Shown here in pieces: positions 34,772 to 43,407 of a DNA stretch of 64,000 nt. The stretch spans positions 2,046,001 through 2,110,000 of the forward strand of contig CAVRUQ010000003.1 in assembly GCA_963724405.1 (NCBI GenBank), in the 5' to 3' direction. The notes below the pieces were generated by a model that was not told the origin of the DNA, made no database searches, and worked only from the letters and a program-made list of their open reading frames with translations. Origin of the DNA: CAVQBJ01 sp963724405. Lineage in GTDB: Bacteria; Actinomycetota; Thermoleophilia; Solirubrobacterales; Solirubrobacteraceae. Position numbers and translations under genes: made by a program. How positions within the stretch are numbered: position 1 is the stretch's first letter; the number at the start of each line of letters is the position of its first letter.

Positions 34772-35131
34772 GGCCGGTTCACACGTTCGCTCTGCACCCG
34801 CGCCATTTGAGCAATCGCCGCCGCCGCCGGCAAGGCTTCCGATCGCATGCGCAGTGTGTTCCCAACCGTCGCCATCGGGCACGGTGATACCCACATTGCC
34901 ACTCGCCACATCACCGAGATCAATGGTGCCACGACGAAGCCTTTTCCCTCATGCAGGTGAGAGAGTTGCGAAGGCGCTTGCGCTCACACCGCGCAGTTTG
35001 CTAGACCACCGGGCTGGGTACTCGCTGCGTAGCTCGCTGAGCAGATTCGTCATGTCCGACGGCAATAGGGGGTCGGAAGATTGCGCCTGCATCGCTACCA
35101 CAACACGCTGCCCTGGCTGCTTCTCATACCG
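34772..35131. promoter_or_regulatory. Divergent intergenic region before the LmbU-family gene
   Basis: 360 bp of lower GC than its neighbours, with no credible gene. In-frame upstream extensions of both flanking genes reach into it (to 34909 on minus, to a TTG at 35081 on plus). It should hold the promoters of the second COG3379 gene and of the regulator. I saw no clear -10/-35 pair and no copy of the two recurrent motifs. Confidence 0.45.
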
Positions 35132-35914
35132 ATGTGTGCGGTCGCCTCGAGCGTCCGCGGCGCGTCGGGACCGGAGGCCACCCCGCTGGGCGATGGGCCC
35201 CGCGAGGATGACTGGGACGGTTCGGAGAACGGGACCCGCGGCGAGACCGCCTCCGTCCCGCATCCGCAGCCGCCGGCGTCCGGCGCCGGACTGCCGACGA
35301 GCGGTGGCCGGCCTGCCGCGGGAAGCATCAAGTGCCTGCGCACGTCCATGCGGTTTGACGCTTCGATGACAATCGACCACTGGAAGTCGGTGGGGACCAA
35401 GATCGGCATGCATTCCGATGCGACCTCCTGGTGGCTGGGCGATTGGCTCGCGTTCGGGCGGCGGATGTACGGGCTCCGCTACCGGGAGGGGATCGCGCTG
35501 ACCGGGCTCGAGTACAAGACCCTGCGCAACTACGCGATGGTGGCGCGGGCGTTCGACCCGTCCCGCCGCCGGCACGATCTGAGCTTCCAGCATCACGCCG
35601 AGGTCTGTTCCCTGCCCCGGGAGGACCAGGACTTCTGGCTCGACCTCTCGATCCAGCGCGGGTGGTCGAAGTCCGAGCTGCGACGGCGGGTCCGGGCCCG
35701 GGCGGCGATGACCAGTCCGCCGAGCGCCGCGCTGCAACTCGCTCTCGAGCGCGAACGGCACGAACGCTGGCGTGAAGCCGCGGAGGCCAGCCGGTGCACG
35801 CTGCGGGAATGGGTCACCAACGTGCTCGATGAAGCCGCGAGCGCCGTCCTGGAGACCTCGGGTGACGAAGCGGACGAGACGTATGTGGCCGCCTCACATA
35901 CGTCTCGGGAGTGA
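35132..35914 (+). CDS. LmbU-family transcriptional regulator
   Basis: A 260-aa protein whose central part strongly matches the LmbU family: LRTSMRFDASMTIDHWKSVG, SWWLGDWLAFGRRMYG, TGLEYKTLRNYAMVARAF, SFQHHAEVCSLP, GWSKSELRRRVRAR. Relatives (LmbU of lincomycin, NovE, HmtD) are cluster-situated regulators of antibiotic pathways that bind DNA through this region. The first ~70 residues are low-complexity and the start is uncertain: TTG at 35081, ATG at 35132, or a much later ATG at 35348 that cuts into the conserved domain. Its place inside the locus suggests it controls the lipid genes. A perfect inverted repeat overlaps its 3' end. Confidence 0.85.
   Translation: MCAVASSVRGASGPEATPLGDGPREDDWDGSENGTRGETASVPHPQPPASGAGLPTSGGRPAAGSIKCLRTSMRFDASMTIDHWKSVGTKIGMHSDATSWWLGDWLAFGRRMYGLRYREGIALTGLEYKTLRNYAMVARAFDPSRRRHDLSFQHHAEVCSLPREDQDFWLDLSIQRGWSKSELRRRVRARAAMTSPPSAALQLALERERHERWREAAEASRCTLREWVTNVLDEAASAVLETSGDEADETYVAASHTSRE
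35875..35907. terminator. Inverted repeat over the 3' end of the regulator gene
   Basis: Arms 35875-35887 and 35895-35907 are 13-bp perfect complements with a 7-nt loop, ending 5 bp before the TGA. It codes for the last residues (ETYVAASHTSRE) and, lacking a T-run, could act as an intrinsic terminator or a binding site for autoregulation. Confidence 0.5.
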
Positions 35915-36017
35915 GAAGAGCGCGGTCGGTCGGCCGCTTTTCAGTTAACCGCCGCTAATGCAGCGCGGCGGTCACATAAGAACTTCGGTGTCTGTGCCAG
36001 TCGTCGGTAGTTGCAAA

Positions 36018-36947
36018 ATGGTGAACGCTCCCCTCACAGCCCCGGTCCCCGAGGCACATCATCTCGATGCGCTCGAGGCCGAGGCGGTTCACATCATGCG
36101 CGAGGTCGCGGCCGAGCTCTCGCGTCCGGTGCTGCTGTTCAGCGGCGGCAAGGACTCGATCGTCCTGCTGCGACTGGCCGAGAAGGCGTTTCGCCCGGCG
36201 TCGTTCCCGTTCCCGCTACTGCACGTCGACACGGGACACAACTTCCCGGAGGTCATCGCGTTTCGCGATCGGCACGTCGCCGGGCTCGGCGAGCGGCTGA
36301 TCGTCGCGTCGGTGCAGGACTCGATCGACGCCGGACGCGTGACCGAGGAGCGCGGGCCGCGGGCGTCGCGCAACCGGCTCCAGACGACGACCCTGCTCGA
36401 TGCGCTCGCCGAGCACGGGTTCGACGCCGCCTTCGGCGGCGCCCGCCGCGATGAGGAGCGGGCGCGGGCCAAGGAGCGGATCTTCAGCTTCCGCGACGAC
36501 TTCGGCAGCTGGGATCCCAAGACGCAGCGGCCCGAGGTCTGGAGCCTGTACAACGGGCGCATCCGCCGCGGCGAGCACGTGCGCGTCTTCCCGCTGAGCA
36601 ACTGGACCGAGCTCGACGTGTGGCGTTACATCGAGCGCGAGGGCCTCGATCTCCCGTCGATCTACTTCGCCCACGAGCGCGAGGTCTTTCGCCGCGACGG
36701 GATGCTGTACGCGACCAGCGCCTTCGTCGATCACCTCCCCGGGGAGACGCCCTTCGTCGCCGGCGTGCGCTACCGCACGGTCGGCGACATGTCATGCACC
36801 GGCGCGGTCGTCAGCGAGGCGACGACGCTGCCGCAGGTCATCGCCGAGATCGCGGCGACGCGCATCACCGAGCGCGGGCAGACCCGCGCCGACGATCGCG
36901 TCAGCGAGGCGAGCATGGAGGACCGCAAACGGGCGGGCTACTTCTAG
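36018..36947 (+). CDS. cysD: Sulfate adenylyltransferase subunit 2
   Basis: A 309-aa protein of the PP-loop family with LLFSGGKDSIVLLRLAEKAF, then HVDTGHNFPE, GGARRDEERARAKERIFSFRD and the C-terminal RKRAGYF, all characteristic of CysD. Length fits the usual ~302 aa. The ATG at 36018 gives the family-typical N-terminus; an upstream in-frame start at 35958 adds 20 unlikely residues. With CysN it makes adenosine 5'-phosphosulfate from ATP and sulfate. The stop codon touches the start of the cysN-cysC fusion with no gap. Confidence 0.95.
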   Translation: MVNAPLTAPVPEAHHLDALEAEAVHIMREVAAELSRPVLLFSGGKDSIVLLRLAEKAFRPASFPFPLLHVDTGHNFPEVIAFRDRHVAGLGERLIVASVQDSIDAGRVTEERGPRASRNRLQTTTLLDALAEHGFDAAFGGARRDEERARAKERIFSFRDDFGSWDPKTQRPEVWSLYNGRIRRGEHVRVFPLSNWTELDVWRYIEREGLDLPSIYFAHEREVFRRDGMLYATSAFVDHLPGETPFVAGVRYRTVGDMSCTGAVVSEATTLPQVIAEIAATRITERGQTRADDRVSEASMEDRKRAGYF

Positions 36948-38873
36948 ATGGGCGGCTCGCCGGCGGGACCGCGGCAGGATCTGCTCCGCCTGGCCACCGC
37001 CGGTTCTGTGGACGACGGCAAATCGACGCTCATCGGGCGCCTGCTGTTCGAGTCCAAGGCGCTGATGCAGGACCAGCTCGACGCCGTCGTGACGGCGAGC
37101 CGGCACCATAACGGGGGGTCGGGCAACGGTCACGTCGACCTCTCCCTGATCACCGACGGGCTCCGCGCCGAACGCGAGCAGGGCATCACGATCGACGTCG
37201 CCTACCGTCACTTCGAGACGCCGCGCCGGCGGTTCATCATCGCCGACACGCCCGGCCACGTGCGCTACACGCGCAACATGGTCACCGGTGCGTCGACGGC
37301 CGACGTGGCGGTCATCCTCGTCGACGCGCGCAAGGGGATGGTCCAGCAGACGCGCCGCCACGCGTTCCTGTCGTCGCTGCTCGGGATCCCGCACCTGGTC
37401 GTCTGCGTCAACAAGATGGACCTCGTCGACTGGGACGAGGGCGTGTTCGAGTCGATCGCCGCGGAGTTCCGCTCCTTCGCCGCCCGGCTCGACGTGACGG
37501 ACATCGCCTTCATCCCGGTCTCGGCGCTCCTCGGCGACAACGTCGTGCGGCCCTCGGCGGAGCTCCGGTGGTACGAGGGGCCACCGCTGCTGTACCACCT
37601 CGAGCACGTCTACGTGGCGGCCGACGCCAATCTCGTGGACGTCCGCTTCCCCGTCCAGTGGGTGATCCGCGTCGACGACGACACCCGCCGGGACTACCGG
37701 TCCTATGCCGGATCGGTCGCCGCGGGGGTGCTGCGCGCCGGCGAGGAGATCGTCGTGCTGCCCTCGGGCGCCCGGACGCGGGTCGCCGCGATCGAGACCT
37801 ACGACGGCCCGTTGCCCGAGGCGACGCCGCCGATGGCCGTGGCGCTGCGGCTCGAGGACGAGCTCGACGTGTCCCGCGGCGACGTCATCTGCCGTCCCGG
37901 AAATCGCCCGGTCGTCGGGCGCACGGTCGACGCGCTCATCTGCTGGATGAGCGATCGGCCGCTCGTCCCCAAGCAGCGGGTGCTCCTCAAGCACCTGACG
38001 CGCACCGCCCACGCCGAGATCCGCGAGGTCCGCTACCGGATCGACGTCGACACCCTGCACCGCGACACGACGGCCGACGGCCTGGAGCTCAACGAGATCG
38101 GGCGGGTCGAGATCGTCACGAGCGCGCCGCTGGCCTACGACGACTACCGCCTCAACCGCTGCACGGGCTCGTTCATCCTCATCGACGAGGCGAGCAACGA
38201 CACGCTCGCCGCCGGGATGATCCGGGTGATGCACGCCGAGGCGGTCGAGCGCTCTCAGGACGCGCGCAGCGCGAACGTCACCTGGGACCCCGGCAGCCTG
38301 TCGCGGGCGGAGCGCTGGACCGCGGTCGACTCCCGCGGCGCGGTGCTCTGGCTGACCGGGCTGCCGGCCTCCGGGAAGTCGACCCTGGCCGCGGCGCTCG
38401 AGCGGCGGCTCGTGATGTCCGGGCGGCCCGCGTACCGGCTCGACGGCGACAACCTGCGCCATGGCCTGAACGGCAACCTCGGCTTCGCGCCCGCCGACCG
38501 GGCCGAGAACGTGCGGCGCACCGCGCACGTCGCGCGCCTGTTCGCCGACGCCGGGGTCGTGGCGATCGTCAGCCTCGTCTCGCCCTACGCGGCCGACCGC
38601 GAAGCGGCGCGCGCAGCGGTGCGCGAGTGGGAGCTGCCGTTCTTCGAGATCCACGTCGAGACGCCGCTCGCCGAGTGCGAGCGGCGCGACCCGAGGGGCC
38701 TGTACGCCAAGGCCCGGCGCGGCGAGCTGCACGGGATGACCGGCATCGACGACCCGTACGAGCCACCCCGCCGGCCTTGTCTGCGCCTGCGACCGCTTCA
38801 GCATGACTTCGAGCACCAGGTCGGGCAGCTGCTCGCCCTCGTCGAAGACCTCGCGGACCGCGCGGTGATCTGA
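36948..38873 (+). CDS. cysNC: Sulfate adenylyltransferase subunit 1 fused to APS kinase (CysN-CysC)
   Basis: A 641-aa fusion. The N-terminal ~430 residues are the CysN GTPase (GSVDDGKSTLIGRLL, DTPGHVRYTRNM, NKMDLVDWDEGVF, followed by two beta-barrel domains). Residues ~460-640 are APS kinase (LTGLPASGKSTLA, RLDGDNLRHGLNGNLGF, RDPRGLYAKARRGEL). The pair makes APS and then PAPS, the sulfate donor, as in NodPQ and mycobacterial CysDNC. No PAPS reductase, sulfite reductase or sulfate transporter lies nearby. That favours PAPS for sulfation rather than cysteine synthesis, though the window may simply not contain the reductive genes. No PAPS-dependent sulfotransferase was recognised here. Confidence 0.95.
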   Translation: MGGSPAGPRQDLLRLATAGSVDDGKSTLIGRLLFESKALMQDQLDAVVTASRHHNGGSGNGHVDLSLITDGLRAEREQGITIDVAYRHFETPRRRFIIADTPGHVRYTRNMVTGASTADVAVILVDARKGMVQQTRRHAFLSSLLGIPHLVVCVNKMDLVDWDEGVFESIAAEFRSFAARLDVTDIAFIPVSALLGDNVVRPSAELRWYEGPPLLYHLEHVYVAADANLVDVRFPVQWVIRVDDDTRRDYRSYAGSVAAGVLRAGEEIVVLPSGARTRVAAIETYDGPLPEATPPMAVALRLEDELDVSRGDVICRPGNRPVVGRTVDALICWMSDRPLVPKQRVLLKHLTRTAHAEIREVRYRIDVDTLHRDTTADGLELNEIGRVEIVTSAPLAYDDYRLNRCTGSFILIDEASNDTLAAGMIRVMHAEAVERSQDARSANVTWDPGSLSRAERWTAVDSRGAVLWLTGLPASGKSTLAAALERRLVMSGRPAYRLDGDNLRHGLNGNLGFAPADRAENVRRTAHVARLFADAGVVAIVSLVSPYAADREAARAAVREWELPFFEIHVETPLAECERRDPRGLYAKARRGELHGMTGIDDPYEPPRRPCLRLRPLQHDFEHQVGQLLALVEDLADRAVI

Positions 38874-38884
38874 CGCCCGCCCGG

Positions 38885-40648
38885 TCAGCGGGCCGGCGGG
38901 CCCACCACCTGCTCCATCCAGCCGGCGAGCGTGCTGCTCGACAGCTCGGGCAGGCCGTTGTTCTGCACGCGGGCCGCCGTGAGGACGTCGAGGTGGTTGT
39001 AGCCCGGCGCGGTCACGTGGACCTGCGGTGCCGGCCCGTTCGGGATGAGGGTCCCGTTCGGATCGAGGACCGGCCCGATGCCCTGCCCCCCGTCCACATA
39101 CATGGCGGGGTGCCGCGTGATCCCGTCCGAGTAGCGGAGGCCGGCCAGGCCGCCCGAGCGGTCGCCCGAGCCCGCCGCGATCGAGTCGAGCGCGAGCGCG
39201 GTCGGGAAGTACGGCTCGGTGAAGAGCGCGGGCGCCGCGTCGAACAGCGTGCGCGAGAACTGCGCGATGTCGCTCACCTCGCTCGTCGGCGTCGCGTACG
39301 GCACCCCCGGGTCCGCCGGGAGCGAGAGCGGCGCGGTGACCTGGTTGTAGTTGAGCCAGCCGTACAGCGGTCCGGAGGCCGTCGCCGCGGACGGCGCCGG
39401 CGCGACCTGCGGCTGGCCGCCGAAGAGTCCGGCCAGGACGGGCGGGGAGTTGAACGGGACCGGGAAGCTCTTCTCGACGAGCGGCCCGCCGGTCGGCGCG
39501 CCGAGGCTCGCGCGCAGGATGCCGATCGGCTGGACCTCGTCGGAGAACACGTCGCCGACGACGGCCTCGTTCGTGGCGTTGATCATGCGCCCGTCGGGCC
39601 GGCCGAGCAGGAAGTCGAGCCAGTTGTCGGCCAGCAGAAGGCGATAGGTCGCGCCGAAGTTCGCGTCGTTCGGGTACGCCGCCAGCAGCGTGCTGCGCGC
39701 GTTCGGCGACCAGTAGGACGCCATCCCGAGGATCGGGACCGCGTACTCGGTCTCGGGCGTGATCGGCGGGAAGTCGACGTACGGCGCGCCGCTGCCGACA
39801 GCGGAGACGATCCCGTTCAGCAGGCCACCGACCGGAGCGGACAGCACCGTCGCGGCCGAGGAGATGGCGAAGCGGGTCTCGAGGGCGAAATACCCCGCGC
39901 ACTGGTTGTAGCCGGCGGCGGCCGGGTTGCCGTATCCCGAGAAGTCCCAGTTCGCGAACGCCCCGGTGAGGATGCCGCCGAGCGAGTGGCCGCCGCAGAG
40001 CACCTTGCGCTCGCGCACCGAAGGCGGAAGCTGGCTGATGACCGTGTACTCGTCGCGCAGCGTCTGTGCGAGCCCGACGTGCGAGAGCCACGCCGCATCC
40101 TTCGCGCTCACGATCCCGGCGAACGTGTGCCCGTCGACGAAGCGGCCGCCGAAGTAGTAGTCGAAGGCGACCTGGGGATTGCGCGCCGCGATCGCGGCCT
40201 CGATCCCCGACGTGTCCTCGAGGCAGTTCGAACGGCGGCTGATGGCCCAGAACTCGACGTGGTAGCCCTGCTGCTCGGCGTCGATGATCGTGTTGCGGGC
40301 CACCTGGTCGAATGCGCCGGCGCCCTCGAGCACTCCGGGCTGGGCCACGAAGATCGCGTCAGCGCGAGCCGGACGGCGCGGTCCGTCCGCCGCGCGGAAG
40401 CGCAGGTACCCGATTCGATCGCACGCCGCCGGGTGCGGGCCGTCGGCGGCAGGCAGGGGCGCGTACAGGCTCACGTAGCTCTCGCGCACGAGCGCGGCGT
40501 CCGGCGAGGTCGAGCTGATCGGCGCCTCCTCGCGGGCGGGCTGGAACTGGGCCAGCGCCGGGAGCGGCCCGGCGATCACGACCCCCGCCAAGGCGAGGGC
40601 ACCGGCCAGTACGAGTCTCGCGACCGCGCGAGCGATGTGTGCGTGCAC
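38885..40648 (-). CDS. Secreted alpha/beta hydrolase (lipase/esterase-like)
   Basis: A 587-aa protein starting at GTG with GGAGG 8 nt upstream. The signal peptide is ARAVARLVLAGALALAGVVIAGPLPALA. A nucleophile elbow CGGHSLGGILTGAFANWDFSG is at about residue 220, and a late PGYNHLDVL His near the C-terminus completes a likely triad. The middle carries a long insertion like that of large secreted lipases. Its convergent 3' end is only 11 bp from that of cysN-cysC. It could modify exported lipid or degrade external esters. Substrate unknown. Confidence 0.75.
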   Translation of the reverse strand: MHAHIARAVARLVLAGALALAGVVIAGPLPALAQFQPAREEAPISSTSPDAALVRESYVSLYAPLPAADGPHPAACDRIGYLRFRAADGPRRPARADAIFVAQPGVLEGAGAFDQVARNTIIDAEQQGYHVEFWAISRRSNCLEDTSGIEAAIAARNPQVAFDYYFGGRFVDGHTFAGIVSAKDAAWLSHVGLAQTLRDEYTVISQLPPSVRERKVLCGGHSLGGILTGAFANWDFSGYGNPAAAGYNQCAGYFALETRFAISSAATVLSAPVGGLLNGIVSAVGSGAPYVDFPPITPETEYAVPILGMASYWSPNARSTLLAAYPNDANFGATYRLLLADNWLDFLLGRPDGRMINATNEAVVGDVFSDEVQPIGILRASLGAPTGGPLVEKSFPVPFNSPPVLAGLFGGQPQVAPAPSAATASGPLYGWLNYNQVTAPLSLPADPGVPYATPTSEVSDIAQFSRTLFDAAPALFTEPYFPTALALDSIAAGSGDRSGGLAGLRYSDGITRHPAMYVDGGQGIGPVLDPNGTLIPNGPAPQVHVTAPGYNHLDVLTAARVQNNGLPELSSSTLAGWMEQVVGPPAR

Positions 40649-40776
40649 TCCACGTCCTCCCTCATCGCAGCCGTCTCGAGAAGGGCTGCGGTGTACAACA
40701 TTCCCGATCGCGTGGGCGCCAGACAAGGCGCGTGCGAACATTCTTCGCCAATGCGTCCTCCGCTCACGCCGCCGGC

Positions 40777-41547
40777 TCAGCCGGCGCGCTCGGCCGACGC
40801 GAGCCCGCTCCGCGCCCACGCCGCCATGAGCGCGATGGCCCCGGCGAGCAGCGCGAACGCGAGCGCGACCTCGGTCGGCGACCCCGCGAGCAGCCCCCGC
40901 CCCGCGTCGAGCACGGCCGTCACCGGGTTGACGCGCGCGGCGGTGTGGATCCACCCGCTCAGCAGGTTGACCGGGACGTAGACGGGCGCGAGGAAGAGGA
41001 TCACGAACACCGGCATCTGGATGAGCGCACCCGCGCGGTCGGTGCGCAGGAACATGGCCACGCCGCAGGCCCAGAGCGCGGCGGCGAGGTTCATCAGGAT
41101 GCCGAGCGCGACCAGGCCGCCGAGCTGGACCCCGTCGCCGCTCACGCGCATGCCCCCGATGAGCGCCGCGAGCGTCACGATCGCGGCGATCGCGAACCAG
41201 CGCGCGAGTCCGCCGAGCACGTACCCGGCGACGATCCCGCTGCGGCGCGGCGCGCTCAGCAGCAGCCGCCGCGCGAAGCCGGTGTCGAAGTCGTGGGCGA
41301 CGGCAAAGCCGGTGTACACGCCGCCGAACGCCGAGGACTGCAGGAACACGTACACGAACTGGAACGCGGTGTAGCCGGAGTGGTAGTCGAAGTGCGGAAC
41401 GTTCGCGATCCGCGACAGCCCGCCGGCGAGCGCGACGAGGAAGAAGAGCGGAAAGATGATCGGCGGCAGGAGGACCGCCGGACTGACGAACGCGTTGTGG
41501 ACCGAGCGCCAGGCGACGGCGCGCGTCACGAGCGCGAAGCGCCTCAT
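40777..41547 (-). CDS. ABC-2 type permease, DrrB/C-like (second permease)
   Basis: A 256-aa membrane protein with about six hydrophobic segments (SPAVLLPPIIFPLFFLVALAGG, FQFVYVFLQSSAFGGVYTGFAV, IAAIVTLAALIGG, LVALGILMNLAAALWACGVAM, FVILFLAPVYVPVNLLSGW, ALAFALLAGAIALMAAW). It carries the ABC-2 signature region around DTGFARRLLLSAPRR. It overlaps the preceding permease gene by 4 bp (ATGA) and is the last gene of the methyltransferase/exporter operon. Together with the ATPase and the other permease it should export a hydrophobic product, as DrrABC does for daunorubicin and, in mycobacteria, for phthiocerol lipids. Confidence 0.88.
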   Translation of the reverse strand: MRRFALVTRAVAWRSVHNAFVSPAVLLPPIIFPLFFLVALAGGLSRIANVPHFDYHSGYTAFQFVYVFLQSSAFGGVYTGFAVAHDFDTGFARRLLLSAPRRSGIVAGYVLGGLARWFAIAAIVTLAALIGGMRVSGDGVQLGGLVALGILMNLAAALWACGVAMFLRTDRAGALIQMPVFVILFLAPVYVPVNLLSGWIHTAARVNPVTAVLDAGRGLLAGSPTEVALAFALLAGAIALMAAWARSGLASAERAG

Positions 41548-42341
41548 GTGCGCACCATCCGGTTCGTCATCGCCGCACTGGAGAGGCCGAGGCTCGCGAT
41601 CGCGAGCAGCAGCGCGAAGCCGAAGCCGAGCGCGAGCGCCTCGCCGTCCCAGCCGGTGATGATCAGGCTGCGGATGCCCTCGATGAGATACGAGACCGGG
41701 TTGTAGGTCGCGACCGCCCGGAACCAGTGCACCTGGATGAGGTTGCGCGGCAGGCTGGCCGAGCTGAGGAAGACGAAGACGAACAGCAGCGGGAAGAACC
41801 CCTGCACCGCCTCCCCGCTGCCGAAGCGCAGCGCGAGGAACGTGCCGAGACCGGCGAAGCCGAAGGCGATCAGGACGGCGAGGACGACGACCACGACCGC
41901 GCCGGCGAACCCGCTCGCGATCCCGACGCCGCTGGCGACCCCGACGAGCAGGTAGCAGACGGACTGCAGGGCGGCGATGACGATCACGCCGCCGAGCTCG
42001 CCGGCGATGAGCGCGCCGCCCCGCAGCGGCGTGAGCGCAAGCCGGTTGAGGAACCCGGACTCGATGTCGCGCGCGAGGTCGGTTCCGGCGATCAGCGCGA
42101 TCAGCAGGGCGCCCTGCAGGAAGGGCAGGGCGAGCACGAACGCGCGGTAGCTGACCGGGGGAAAGCCCGGGATGTGGCGCGCCGCGGTGAGCGCGTTGCC
42201 GTTGATCGCGAACAGGATGAGCGGGAACAGCAGCGGGAACACGAGCAGGGCCCGATGGCGGAACATGCGCGTGACCGATCGCCGCGCGAGCGCGCCGACC
42301 TGCTCGAGCGTGGCCGGCCCCGGGGCGCGCTCAGTGTCCAC
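41544..42341 (-). CDS. ABC-2 type permease, DrrB-like (first permease)
   Basis: A 265-aa protein starting at GTG, with six predicted membrane spans (RALLVFPLLFPLILFAING, SYRAFVLALPFLQGALLIALIAGTD, LGGVIVIAALQSVCYLLVGVASG, FAGAVVVVVLAVLIAFGFAGLGTFLAL, FFPLLFVFVFLSSASLP, ALALGFGFALLLAIASLGLSSAAM). The motif DIESGFLNRLALTPLRGGAL is typical of ABC-2 permeases in drug and lipid export. The start overlaps the ATPase stop by 11 bp. The two permeases probably form a heterodimer. Confidence 0.88.
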   Translation of the reverse strand: MDTERAPGPATLEQVGALARRSVTRMFRHRALLVFPLLFPLILFAINGNALTAARHIPGFPPVSYRAFVLALPFLQGALLIALIAGTDLARDIESGFLNRLALTPLRGGALIAGELGGVIVIAALQSVCYLLVGVASGVGIASGFAGAVVVVVLAVLIAFGFAGLGTFLALRFGSGEAVQGFFPLLFVFVFLSSASLPRNLIQVHWFRAVATYNPVSYLIEGIRSLIITGWDGEALALGFGFALLLAIASLGLSSAAMTNRMVRT

Positions 42342-43407
42342 CGCTGCCGTCCGCCGCGCGGGAGGCGCCCTCGAGCTTGCGCCCGGTCTTGGCCAGGAAG
42401 ACGTCGTCGAGCGACGGCTGGCGCAGGTGCAGCGACGCCACGTGCAGGTCGGCCTGATCGAGGATGCGCACCACGTCGGCGAGCTGCGCCTCCCCGCCGC
42501 GCAGCTGGACGGTGAGGCTGTTGCCCCCGTTGCGCGTGACGAACTGAAACAGGGCGAGCCGTTCGGCGATGGCCCTCTGGGCCGCGTGGTCGGTGGGCAC
42601 GAGCTCGACCGTCGGGTTCGCGATCTCGGCCTTCAGCCGCGCCGGGGTGCCCTCGGCGACGATCTTGCCGCGATCGATGATGCCGACGCGATCGGCGAGC
42701 GCGTCGGCCTCCTCGAGGTACTGGGTCGTGAGGAACACGGTCACGCCCTCGTCGTGGGCCAGGCGCGCCACCTCATCCCAGAGGGCGGTGCGGCTCTGGG
42801 GATCGAGCCCGGTCGTCGGCTCGTCGAGGAACAGGATGCGCGGGCGGTGCACGAGCGCGAGCGCGAGGTCGAGGCGCCGCTTCATCCCGCCCGAGTAGCC
42901 GCCGACGCGGCGGTCGGCCGCCTCGGTCAGTCCGACGCGCTCGAGCAGCTCCTGGGCGCGGCGCCCGCGCTCGGCCTTCGCCAGTCCCTGCAGGGTGGCC
43001 TGGAGCAGCAGGTGCTCGCGACCGGTGAGGATCGAGTCGAGCGCCGCCTCCTGCAGCGCCGCGCCGATCGAGGCGCGCACCCGCGCGCCCTCGCGTGCGA
43101 CGTCGTGACCGCCGACGCTCGCCCGTCCGGAGGTCGGCGGCAGCAGCGTCGTGAGCATCAGGACCGTCGTGGACTTCCCGGCGCCGTTCGGGCCGAGGAA
43201 CCCGTAGATCTCGCCCGGCGCGACGGCGAGGTCGATCCCGTCCACGGCCCGCGGTCCCCTGCGGAACTCGCGCACGAGCCGGTGCGCCTCGATCGCCGCG
43301 GCCCCGCTCGGCGCGGGGGCGGACGCTCCGATCCGCCGTCTCGGGACGATCCCCGCCGCCGCGCGCCGCGAGCCGCGACCGGCGCTGCTCGGCGCGACCG
43401 CGCTCAC
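42331..43407 (-). CDS. ABC exporter ATPase, DrrA-like
   Basis: A 358-aa ATPase with Walker A GPNGAGKST, Q-loop region, signature GGYSGGMKRRLDLALAL, Walker B ILFLDEPTTGLDP and the switch region VFLTTQYLEEADALADRVGIID. The C-terminal ~100 residues (LVPTDHAAQRAIAERLALFQ ... PSLDDVFLAKTGRKLEG) match the regulatory domain of DrrA-type drug and lipid exporters. The GTG start overlaps the methyltransferase stop by 4 bp. The N-terminus has an Arg/Ala-rich extension of ~40 residues, so the real start could be later. Confidence 0.92.
   Translation of the reverse strand: MSAVAPSSAGRGSRRAAAGIVPRRRIGASAPAPSGAAAIEAHRLVREFRRGPRAVDGIDLAVAPGEIYGFLGPNGAGKSTTVLMLTTLLPPTSGRASVGGHDVAREGARVRASIGAALQEAALDSILTGREHLLLQATLQGLAKAERGRRAQELLERVGLTEAADRRVGGYSGGMKRRLDLALALVHRPRILFLDEPTTGLDPQSRTALWDEVARLAHDEGVTVFLTTQYLEEADALADRVGIIDRGKIVAEGTPARLKAEIANPTVELVPTDHAAQRAIAERLALFQFVTRNGGNSLTVQLRGGEAQLADVVRILDQADLHVASLHLRQPSLDDVFLAKTGRKLEGASRAADGSGGH

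Noticed and set aside
34772..34909. 46-residue N-terminal extension of the second COG3379 enzyme
   Set aside because: The extension is Gly/Asp-rich without family similarity, and the family N-terminus (RRVAVIGLD) begins right after the GTG at 34771.
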